Of a stretch of 64,000 bases of DNA, positions 22,345-49,926 are shown piece by piece; the stretch's first letter is position 1; the number at the start of each line of letters is the position of its first letter. The translations under genes were made by a program, and so were the position numbers. Location of the stretch: contig NC_087075.1 in assembly GCF_026151205.1 (NCBI RefSeq), positions 8,731,303-8,795,302 of the forward strand. The letters are read 5' to 3'. The notes beneath the pieces were generated by a model. That model saw only the letters and a program-made list of their open reading frames with translations. It did no database searches and had not been told where the DNA came from. This DNA comes from Bolinopsis microptera. Lineage: Eukaryota; Ctenophora; Tentaculata; Lobata; Bolinopsidae.

Positions 22345-22715
22345 GGTATGAGTTCAGATAAAGTTCCAAGTTTGCACCAGGCTAAGATAGTCACTGTGGT
22401 TTGAGTTCAGATAAAGTTCCAAGTTTGCACCAGGCTAAGATAGCCATTAGTCACTGTGGTTTGAGTTCAGATAAAGTTCCAAGTTTACACCAGGCTAAGA
22501 TAGTCACTGTGGTTTGAGTTCAGATAAAGTTCCAAGTTTACACCAGGCTAAGATAGCCACTGTGGTTTGAGTTCAGATAAAGTTCCAAGTTTGCACCAGG
22601 CTAAGATAATCACTGTGGTTTGAGTTCAGATATAGTTCCAAGCTTACACAAGGCTAAGATAGCCATTAGTCACTGTGGTTTGAGTGATCAGATAAAGTTC
22701 CAAGTTTGCACACGG
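22345..22715. repeat. About 53-bp tandem repeat (ggtttgagttcagataaag), seven copies
   Basis: The unit is gtggtttgagttcagataaag-ttccaagtttgcaccaggc-taagatagtcact, with variants carrying an extra agccattagtc segment. It lies just downstream of the GPCR stop codon (minus strand), in its 3' UTR or 3' flank. Confidence 0.9.
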
Positions 22716-22788
22716 TGGTGTGGTTTGGCTGTATCTCTGGACTCCGAGTAGTGCAGTCCTTCGTTGACTATACATTTGTATAGTGTCC

Positions 22789-25587
<2,799 letters not shown>

Positions 25588-25599
25588 ATTATCACTTCT

Positions 25600-28500
25600 G
25601 AAGCATCAATAATTGGAAGTTCTCATCGTTAATGCTTTTATGGAATTAAAGGTCCCTAACAAGGGTCCTTTTAAAGCAACCCTTCAGCGACCATTAAGAG
25701 ACCATCAACGGATTTCTAAGTTGCTGAAAAACTTAATATTTAATGTTTTGTTAGGACGGTACTGAATTCTATATTGTATATAATATATATCATTTGACCA
25801 AAACCCATAATTGGGTAGAGTGGATCGCTGCCAGTGTCTCTTTCCCAAACAAAAGTAAATGATATTAATTTGAATGACCGTCCGTAAATGCAAAATGATA
25901 CCGAGAATGAAATCGGTCGCTCGCTTTTCGCTAGCATTGTTATAATTTCGTATAACAGTGCTGGCGCGTATTTTGCGCAAATTTCTTAAAAACTTAAAAT
26001 TTCATTTCTGTTTTAGTTACGCATTTGATTTTTGATATGCGTATAGAAAATTGATACAGCTTTAAAATGAGATGTCCGGCGACCTTTTAGCTTACTCACG
26101 AGACTCAGTAAGACTAAGAGTGATTGAACTGCGAGGAACAATTGAGGCTAACGAATTAGCCTCATCACTTTAAAAAAGACCTTCTCATGTTACGTCCATG
26201 ATATCCAAGTTGCAAGTATAATCCATAGTGATTATACTTGATCGAGATCTAAGCTTTAAATATACGAGGTGAAAATTAGGCTAACCACCTTTTGAGAGGA
26301 TGAAATGAGGCTAACAAGTATACTTTTGTGTATATTTTCGAGCAGGGTTGGTATTGTGACTATCTAATGTGTCAACAATAAAGATTGATTCATCCTCTTC
26401 AAGCTCAACATTTCAGAAATTGCCGAGTCTACTTGTAGCTAGGAGGCCAAAATGAGGCTAATAAAGAATTCGACCGTTTTTTAACTTAAATGTACGGAAA
26501 CAGGTTATACCTTATCGAACCTTATTTGAATGGAAATTATGTGAACGGACATAATGTTGAACGGACATTAAAATGAAAGCTCGAAAAAGTTCAAAACTAT
26601 TAAAAATCAGAATTTATTCATATTGTTTTCAATTTTAACAGATAATTTTTAAATCAATTTTTCATACAGGAAGTAAGAAACTGAAAAGCAGTTGTTAGGC
26701 ATTTAAATGTTAAATGCTGTGCAGATGAGGTATGAAGGTACGTCGGCCATATCCCTCGGAAGATATCCAGGTTTTCGAATTCTATATCATCGAGATGGTT
26801 GGTATGGTAGAAAGTATCGTCGTTGACATGAACCACCGAAGGTAGCCTTTGCCAAGTGGGGGGGGCTAGAGATAAAGCTCAAGTTGTACTTCAGGAATTC
26901 TAGTGTCTCTGGTAGAGCAGTTGATATCGTTCATTAACCGGTTACAACTACGAGTTGGATAAATAACCAGTTGTTAGAGATCTAGGTATCTATATGTGGC
27001 TAGGTAGATATTAATATAATAGTAACTCCGAAGAAATGAACGAGGAACCGTAAGTTAAGAAAGTAGAGAAGTGCCATAATATGATAATTAGAAAATATAA
27101 ATTTTATAATAAATGATTGATCCAATGATATAGTTTAGTTCGATGATAGAAGTTAAAATTAACTGAAATTAAAAAGTTGTCATATCCTGGACAAGTTCGC
27201 AGTGGAATAATTTTTGAAAAATATTTAATGGACTTTAATTTGGGCGGACCTTAAACGGACGGACATTATTTGAACGGACATTAAGATGAACGCTAGGGCC
27301 TCCAGCGTTCAATTGATGTCAAATAAGGTCCGATAAGGTAGACCCACTAAAAAAATTGTTATTGCAGCCCGAAGGTTATTGAGACTTTATCATAACTTAT
27401 GTGAGGTTGGATTGAGGCTACCCTCTCTCCGGGAGGCGAAATTGGGACTAACAGATCAAACCATCGAGTAACTTGTGTCGCAATCAGATGTAATGTTAGA
27501 ATATGGTTAACCATATGGATAACAATCTAAAAAGCATGTTTTATAGAGTGTCAGCAAGTTAGTCTAATTTTGAACTCATTAAACTAAGGAACCATAACCT
27601 TATTGATCTTTAGTCAAAGCAAAAATTAAATCTTACAATAAATAAAAGTATTCAACATTAAAACTATCACTTGTTAAATATCAAAATAAGCGTGACAGGA
27701 GTTAGCCTCAATCTCACCTCCCAAAACTCATGTCAGGTTAGTATATGATAGTCGACTATTCATGAATACAGGTTAAACAGAAACAATTTTAAGGGCTAGT
27801 ACGAACTACGAAGAAGCAGCTGGGTCGGCCGGGCCGGCCTTCGACCTAGAGCATCCATCTCATGTATTTTAGGTCAGAGGATACTTTGATAGACGTTATT
27901 ATTCAAATATAATTCAAAAATTAGAAATGACTTGTTAGCCTAATTTTCTCCTCAATTAGCGAACAAATTTCCCTCTTCTCTTCGGATTCTGAAAAAGTGA
28001 GATCTGATGAATCGATTATTAAACACGTTTAAACTTTTATTGCATGCTTGGAAGCTGTCATTAGAAAAAAAATTAAAATGACTCGTTAGCCTCAATTTGC
28101 CCTCGACTAAATGCTTCAAAAATTGTATTAATCGAAACTCAATCAGTTGAACTATAGACATCTGAAATATCATATGCCTATCTTAAAATTTCTTGCTGTT
28201 ACAATCTTCTAAAGTAAAATTGGGAAAAACGTGATCCATCTCGTGCGAACTTTCCTAATGACCAGGGTCAGGGGGTAAATAGTATAATGAGTATTATAAC
28301 TTATATAATGGCGACGGTCGTGCTTGCCAGCACTGTGATAGTATAAACCAAGAAAAACAAGTTATCGAGTAGAAACATACAAAGCAAAATGATAGGACGG
28401 TCTATTATTTGCTGCTGGCAAGTAGTGACTTTATGTGAAGAGCGAAGACATTTTGTTGTCCTTTGAATATCTAATAAAAATGAAATATATATATATGAGT

Positions 28501-29038
28501 TACTGTCCAATTTCTCTAACCAAAGGAACTCCTTAAATATATTCATAAAAGTACCGATCTATTAGTATTTATGCGTTCTTTGTCTTCTTCGTCCAACATG
28601 TCTCCAAGTAATAAAACTGAATCTCAATTTGTAAAGGCAAAGTCAATGAACTAATGAACAATACATTGAGGCCCTCGCAGTTCGCACAATGCGTTCATTA
28701 TATGCGTCAAAAGGCACAAAAGCTGATATCAAAAAGCAGTTGATATATTAATTTTACCGTTTAATTTATAACGTTCATTTAAAATTCACCCAAGGTACTA
28801 AATTTTTTAATTTGATTTGTGGTAAGAAACAATTCTACCATATTTCCAAAATACGACTCGGTTTCATTAAGTTAAATTAAATCTTAGTATGCGAACAAAA
28901 GTGCCTCTTGTCAACTAAGAAACATTCAAAGATACGAGGTTTGCCCTAAGCAATTTCCTGACAGAATAGGAACCATCGCAGATGGAAAGTATCTTCAAGT
29001 CGTACTGCTTATTGAAGTTAATCAAAATTCTGTACCCC
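25600..29038. other. Intergenic, no gene identified; dispersed short repeats
   Basis: There is no supported exon in this stretch between the two receptors. It contains a diverged fragment of the family that forms the 47812-48195 palindrome (about 25795-25945), several pieces of the ggaccttatttga family, and scattered copies of the 9-mer GAGGCTAAC or its complement. Confidence 0.6.
27244..27340. mobile_element. Short inverted-repeat element (ggacctta... family)
   Basis: The left end is cggaccttaaacgg; the right end is aaataaggtccgataagg. An inner palindrome, gaacgctagggcctccagcgttc, lies between. Related sequences occur at about 25186-25285, 26512-26580, 45470-45522 and, more distantly, 4425-4490 and 6105-6170. 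This points to a dispersed non-autonomous family. Confidence 0.5.
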
Positions 29039-43218
<14,180 letters not shown>

Positions 43219-44149
43219 CTGAAAATTTACTATGATTATTTCCGATTTGTTTTTAAACGAAAGGTTGATATTTTGAAAATGTCCTACCGCCACCGGGCAC
43301 CGGTAGGACATTTTCAGATTTCAACTTTCCGCAACCAAAATTTCGCTGCTTTGACTGAATTTTTTTTAATTACCATCTTACAAGGTCGCTGAGGATGGCA
43401 CAAGACAGATTGAGGTAATCAAAGTTCTATTCCTTAAGAAAGCTTTGATAAACGGTAAATCGTCAGAATATAAAAGGGATTTTGGAAGATTTCGGAAGAG
43501 CTTTAAGCTTTTCTGCCGTCCTCTTGACCGACATTTCGCGGTTTTGACCAGTGACCAATCAGCGAGGTCAGTGAATTTTAATTTCCACAATTTAGACCCA
43601 TAGAGGACTATTTTGGAGTGCTGGCTACACATGTCTATGCCCGGAACTGGATTGCAGGAGATGCAGAAGCTCTGAATTGCAGAATAAAACCTTGCATCAA
43701 AAAGATTCCCAAGCAAACTGTAGAACTAGAAGCCGCGCTTCAGTGGCTGTAACTGTAAGAAAGAGATTGCTCTGTGCCTACCTCAAGGGGCTTTGAGTGT
43801 CTGGCATTTACTATTTCTGTTCAAAATTGTCCAAATTTTAACACTGATTGTGACCACAAATGAATTGATCGACCCGATAAAGGGATCTGAAAAAAAGTTC
43901 CTTTTTTTGTAATCATCCGTTATGTTGTGTACTAGCTAATTAGGCTAGTTTAAAAGTTTTAAATCGGAAAGTTAGACCTTATATTGCTAAAATCACTAAA
44001 ATTTGCTTTTATAAATGTCTGAGTCAGCACGATCCTTTTTGGAAAAATAGTCCTAAAGATAAAGAACTATTAAATTTGTAATAGTTGCCAAAATATAATT
44101 ATACGTTGTAGTTGTACCGGTACGACGTACGTGGATTTTATTCATTTAA

Positions 44150-44490
44150 TTGTGAGAAAACATAATTTGTGAGAAAACATAATTTGATTTCATGACGATT
44201 ATTAGGTTGCATATTTATTCTTATTTTCAAAACATAATTTAAAACACAATTTGTGAGAAAACATAATTTGATTTCATGAAGATTATTAGGTTGCATATTT
44301 ATTCTTATTTTCAAAACATAATTTGAAAACATAATTTGTGAGAAAACATAATTTGATTTCATGACGATTATTAGGTTGCATATTTGTTATTTATCCTTAT
44401 TTTCAAAACATAATTCGAAAACATAATTTGTGAGAAAACATAATTTGATTTTATGACGATTATTAGATTGCATATTTATTCTTATTTTCA
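44150..44490. repeat. Tandem repeat, about 80-100 bp unit, four copies
   Basis: The unit contains gagaaaacataatttgattt, catgacgattattaggttgc and atatttattcttattttcaa. Copies vary in length because a short inner repeat (aacataatttg) also expands. Confidence 0.85.
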
Positions 44491-44659
44491 AATCTATCCT
44501 TTTTAAATCTATCCTTTTAATATTATAATTCAATTTAGTTAGACCGCACAATTATCTAAGTTTGTTAAGCCTAAGGCACTTAGTGTAGTACAAAAAACTT
44601 TGTTACTAGCTCAAAATCATACTCATAATTTCAAAATTATCTTCCATTCTTTATATATA

Positions 44660-44747
44660 AATGTTTGGTATTCAACATAGCATATAATGTAGTATATATA
44701 ATATATATATATACTACATTATATGCTATGTTGAATACCAAACATTT
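44660..44747. repeat. Hairpin, arms about 40 bp
   Basis: The left arm, aatgtttggtattcaacata..., and the right arm, its exact complement ending ccaaacatt, are separated by a few AT bases. It may be a short fold-back element. Confidence 0.85.
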
Positions 44748-44808
44748 ATTCATCTCATTGGAATATTTGCGGTTATTTGAATATTTTTATGAGTCGCATT
44801 GTTTTAAT

Positions 44809-44944
44809 GTATTCTGTGTAAAATTATTTTTATCCCGGTTACTGCGTCAAGTAAAAATGCTCTTATTAAGTAAACTCCTTTCCCTAATAAGAGCATTTTT
44901 ACTTGTCGCAGTAACCGGGATAAAGATAATTTTACACAGAATAC
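44809..44944. repeat. Hairpin, arms about 60 bp
   Basis: The left arm (gtattctgtgtaaaattatt, then cccggttactgcg) pairs with the right arm (cgcagtaaccggga, then ttttacacagaatac), with a loop at about 44869-44883. One or two mismatches are visible. Confidence 0.85.
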
Positions 44945-46320
44945 AAGTATTAATATATTTCATATATTAATTAAAGCTCCAGCCTTTAACTTTGTGCGTG
45001 CTTTTTGATAAAAGGCTGAGCTGATCATAGACATAATAATTATATTTCTCCATCATGAACGAGGAAATTCGTTTAACGAGGAATCCGGTGGCGGTATCCG
45101 TATACTTATACTTATAGTGCGAATAATTGCGTTGTTCATTGAATTTGGTAGTCGTACTCGTTATAGTTTAAAAAATAGTTTTGAAATCTCCGATCTCAAG
45201 CAACTATCCTTTACGAGCTTGAAATCTATTCGTTTGTTTGTTTTCCACTTGTCTCATGTTGTTCAACCATGCGTGAATGCAATCTCTATAATCCATATCT
45301 AGGAACATTAAATTGACCTCAGACTTAATTGCTAGTTAGCACTAGCAGAATTGTAGACTTAGCGGAGAGATAAAATACTATCGTGGTAACTCGTACTCCG
45401 TTTTACAATCTATTGTAGAGTACGCTGTATAAATATCTACCACACTTTATATATTCACAAACAACTACCTTATCGGACCTTATTTGAATGGACATTAATT
45501 GAACGCTGGAGGCCCTAGCGTTTATCGCTAACTATGAGGTCTCTGCTGACACTACTATCAATACCAGCTATAAATATAATGAGCCCAGAGCCGGGTGACC
45601 AGTACAAGCCGCTCGAAGGAGAAGAGGAGATGTCGGAGATAGGGAAATCAGATGAGCTGTGTGACTCCGATAACCTTACCGTGGAAGATGTGGTTAACAA
45701 GTAAGTTTTTTAACTTGCTAAAATATCCTTGATACCGATTAATTAATTAAAGGGTAGCATCCAATAAGCAGTATCCAAGAAATTCGACCCATTCCATGAG
45801 GGAAATCAGAAAATATCAGAAATAATTCCGAAATAAAGTATCAGAAATAATTCTAGCAGACAAAATTGATGCTGACATTACCCTGATAATTATTCTCATT
45901 GCATTTTAACCGGCATTCTTAACTATGACAGTACTATCGGAGCTACGAACTCCAAAACCGCCCTATTTAAATTTATAGCACTCTTCATCGCTGGAATGTT
46001 GGCAAAGATGGCTGGTCCTATTTTAGCTTACGCTCCCATCTTTACAGGTATAACTATTATATACTTGAAATTGTGAATCAGTGCTGTTTTGAGATATTAG
46101 TATTACTATCAGATGATATTGATAACAGTGCACCAATTTAGAATTTGCGGATTCTTAGTAACATTAAGGTCATCCAATTAAAATGGACATACGTCTAATG
46201 GGGTTCCGGTTAATCAATATCCAAGTGAAATCTGTTCACTTTCCTGAGTTCCTATAGCGTAAAATCTTCTTTTCGCACCACGAATGCTTAAAACGTAGCT
46301 TTTGATATTTGAATAAATAT

Positions 46321-48196
46321 CACAATGCTGGCAAGCATGACCGTGCCTCTTATATTCACAATACTATTTACCCCCTTTACTATTTACCCCCTTTACTATT
46401 TACCCCCTTTACTTTTATAACCCTTTATTGTTTTTCGGGCATTAAGACTCATCGAAAGTAGTTCAGCAGGTATATTTAAGTTCAAATCATTCTAATTCAA
46501 TGTTAAAGATGACAGGAACAAGAAATAGTTATGTGGAGGTTTTTAAGAAATTTGCGCAAAATACGCGCCAGCATGTTATACGAAATTCGGTAAAAAACCC
46601 AAAATTGCCATATTCAGGTGCCTTAAAAACCATGTTAAAATTGAGTTAGAGATCTGAAACTTTGCAGGGCGTCTAGACGTTGACCAAATCGACTGTAAAA
46701 AAAATTTCATGTTTCAGGAGTATCGGGAAATGGGTTTTCTGGAACCCCTGTTTTACGATAGATTGTCGTGATACATATATTCAGGGATAGACGCTTTGCC
46801 AGTCAAATGTAGTCAATTGTAGCCTGAATTTAAGTGTCCGGAGATTCAAAAGTATAAAAGATACAGCAATTTCCGACCACAGGTCTTAAAGATAATTGTT
46901 TACACTTCAGTTTTAATTATATCGAAAAATAATTTAACGTCATCATCACCACTTGATGACGTCATCAAATTAAGTGTTTTTAAAACTTGATTTTTGACAA
47001 AATAACAACTTTTCAAACTGATTTTACACCATTAAGGAGTAATTTTATTCAAAATCTGAGGACATTTTCTCTTAGATAATTGTTCAAGCATTCTGAAAAT
47101 CTACCGGAAAGTTTCCCTACCTTGCTCCTTCATAAAGATATTTGCCATTGAAGTTAGTGCTTTTTTGAAGAATTATTTTATAAAAACGTCAATTTTGCGA
47201 TTTAGTATTCTCTGGTGTTGGGCTATCCCTTGGGTTGTGGAGCTCAGTTCTGCTTCCTATAGGTATAAATTGTGTATTAGGCTAGTTTTAAAGTTAAAAA
47301 TCTAAAAGTTGCACACGTGGGGACACGCCCAAATTGATTAAAAATTGCTAAAATCACTGAAAATTGCTGTTTTTACCATTTTCTGTAAACGTTGGTGTGC
47401 CGTTGTGATTACAGTTCTTCTTGAAATACTTTGAAACTTTGCATGCTTATCAAACTATATATAAAACACCAACACGCGAAAATTTACGGCGATTCAATAT
47501 TGGATGCGCACGCAACGTCCGCTCATAGTTTGCACGTGCGAAAGGTGATAATTTTGCTCATTCGTGATTTCGAACAAATTCTGCTTTACCACGACAGTTC
47601 AATGTCATTATATATAAATTTAATGCCAACTTGAATGAGTATAAAGTGGCAAATTCAGTCAGTGATCGACCGATATGCTTACCCAAACACAAGGAAATGT
47701 TTTCAAAGGAAAAATTTCGAAATCGTTGAAACTTCCTCCTTATTAATGAAGATATCAGTTTATATTTCGACTTTATAAAGTACCCGCTGACATTAATCAA
47801 AAAGCGATGATATTTGACCAAAACCCATAATCATGGGTAGAGTGGACCGCTGCCAGTGTCTCTCTTTCCCAAACAAAAGGAAATGATATTAATTTGATTG
47901 ACCGTTCTCAAATGCAAAATGATACCGAGAATGAAATCGGTCGCTCGCTTTTCCCATTCATTTACAATTGTAATAGATTAAGAAGAACTACCCAAAGGCA
48001 GCTAGCTGCCTTTGGGTAGTTCTTCTTAATCTATTACAATTGTAAATGAATGGGAAAAGCGAGCGACCGATTTCATTCTCGGTATCATTTTGCATTTGAG
48101 AACGGTCAATCAAATTAATATCATTTCCTTTTGTTTGGGAAAGAGAGACACTGGCAGCGGTCCACTCTACCCATGATTATGGGTTTTGGTCAAATT
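46321..48196. mobile_element. 1.9-kb insertion in intron 2 of transporter copy 1
   Basis: Copy 2 reads continuously across the point where copy 1 carries this segment (aataaatact/agatattaatt versus aataaatat...aaattagatatt). The segment includes three tatttaccccctttac repeats (46367-46415), sequence repeated in inverted orientation at 52779-55200, and the perfect palindrome at its right end. Confidence 0.75.
47812..48195. repeat. Perfect 384-bp palindrome, no spacer
   Basis: Two 192-bp arms mirror around 48003/48004 (centre gcagctagctgc) with no mismatch seen. Outer ends are atttgaccaaaaccca and its complement. Single diverged arms occur at about 25795-25945 and 52779-52955, so the arm is a family member duplicated head to head. 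Confidence 0.9.
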
Positions 48197-49852
48197 AGAT
48201 ATTAATTTAATAGATGTATAATTCATCCAGGTTTCCTGAACTACAAAGATTGGGAATGTATCTCACATAGATGCGACGAGCTTATGGGAAATTATACGAA
48301 TGAGCCGGAGACGTTTTTCAGTCGTGTAACTATATGCGAAAACTCCCTGAAACCTAACCAAGACTTCAAGTGGACAATCGAAAGAACGAGTTTCGCAATG
48401 GAATGGGGCCTCATATGCTCGGATGAGGACAAAGGATCAAACCTGAAGAGTTTCTTCTTCATCGGTGCTTTCGCAGGTCTATAAATAGTGGGGACGGCTT
48501 TATTCGATAAGATTGGAAGGAAGACAACATGTCTGATTGGAATAGCGATAACATCAATATCCAGTCTTGCTGCTTTCTTTGTGAACAACTACAATGTCAT
48601 GCTTGCACTGAGAGTAGTTCACGGAATTGGAGGATTTATTGCAGTGACAGGAGTTGATCTGCTCTCGATAGAGTTCACTCCAACAAAACTGAGGAACCTT
48701 AGTCAAATTCTCAGCTCCAGTACTTGGGATCTGGGATCTGTTGTCATCGTTGGTATTTCTTATGGTTTGAAGGATTGGCATCACATCTATTTGGTGATTG
48801 GATGTATTATGGCTACCACAGCCATAGCTGTCTTCATTTACCCAGAGTCACCGAGATTTCAGTTGATCAAAGGTAAAGAGAAAGAGGCACGAGCAACGTT
48901 TAAAAGAATCTCAGGTATTTTCAATACCACTGAAATATCGGATAACACGGAGTTGGCCTACAAAGATTACGATAAGAACTACTTGGGCCAAATTAAAGAC
49001 TTCATAAAACATCCTTTAATGCTAAAGAACACTGTCATATTGATGGTATGTTGGATGATGATATCATGCGTATCTTACGGTCTTCTCTTTAGCTGGGGTA
49101 AAATAGGGGCTGGTATCTACACCGGCATCCTCTTTGATACTGGAGCCGGCTTCATTGCCAAGGGATCTGGGATGCTTTACTTTATAATCCACTACTTTGG
49201 CCGGAAGAACGCTGTGGTGATCAACTTTGCAGGGGCAGCAACGGTTTTCTTTCTCGCTATCCCTTGCTACGGAGTCCACTTGACTGGAACTTGGAGGCTG
49301 GATCACGTGATATGTCTATTCGCATCTCCATTTATGTCGGGTGTTTGGGTATCCGTGGCTCTACTGACCAAAGAACTGTCCCCCACATCACACCGAGGAA
49401 TGATATACTGCATGGGCTCTGCCTCTGCCAGGATTGGTGCTTTCGTGGGTCCCTACTTGACTCTCTTTTACAACCATATCGATCCCAGGATAGTGCTGGC
49501 CATCTTCGGAGGTATTGCAGCGTTGCCAGCTTTCCTGGCTTTCTTCAACTCAGACAGCACTGGTAAACCAATCCCATCAACTCCAGAAGATCTGCTGCAA
49601 CTCCACTCGGAGACTGGACACAAGAAACTGCAGAACGACGATGACGATTAAAGAATTAACTGAAAGTAAGGTTTATCGACGAAATACTTCAACAAGATAA
49701 TGAAAACGAAGAGCTGTGGTTGCATGACATTATACAATAACTATAAGACTTTGATCCTGCAGACGACACCTAACTCTAAGCATGACATTTCAGTGACCAT
49801 TACCAAATTCCTCCAAATATGCAATAATATGGTGAAATGTTTTTATTTTTAA

Positions 49853-49926
49853 CGGCCAGGTAGCGCAGTTGGTTAGAACGTCAGCTTTGCAATCGTAAGG
49901 TTGCGAGTTCAAATCCCACTACTCCA
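49853..49926 (+). mobile_element. tRNA-derived SINE head (tRNA-Ala-like)
   Basis: tagcgcagttgg fits a pol III A box, and gagttcaaatcc fits a B box at tRNA spacing. The would-be anticodon loop is tttgcaa (TGC). The acceptor stem does not pair, so this is a SINE head rather than a working tRNA. It joins directly to the fold-back element that follows. Confidence 0.55.

Larger units (their letters stand above)
43219..45533. other. No gene identified; repeats and hairpins
   Basis: No exon is supported. It contains sequence related to 59500-59760 (accaatcagcgaggtca-type), a tandem repeat at 44150-44490, and two large hairpins at 44660-44944. The missing 5' exons of the adhesion GPCR could lie here, but I could not recognise any. 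Confidence 0.55.
45534..49651 (+). pseudogene. SLC22-type transporter copy 1, in-frame stop; likely pseudogene
   Basis: Exons 45534-45700, 45932-46047 and 48231-49651 match the intact copy at 56708-58951 almost base for base in coding sequence. Relative to that copy there is a three-base insertion producing an in-frame TAA at 48482-48484, in the region just before the GRKTT motif. Downstream the frame stays open for 387 codons with only about a dozen amino-acid differences, so the lesion is recent. Sequence upstream of the ATG does not match copy 2 but consists of a dispersed repeat (45470-45522). Intron 2 is enlarged from 295 to 2,183 bp by an inserted palindromic element. Readthrough or a population polymorphism are alternatives to a fixed pseudogene. 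Confidence 0.75.

Noticed and set aside
48292-48784. Minus-strand open frames across the transporter exon
   Set aside because: Antisense shadows; the same shadows appear in copy 2.
49853-49926. Functional tRNA-Ala(TGC)
   Set aside because: Boxes A and B fit, but the acceptor stem does not pair and it continues into a repeat; called a SINE head.
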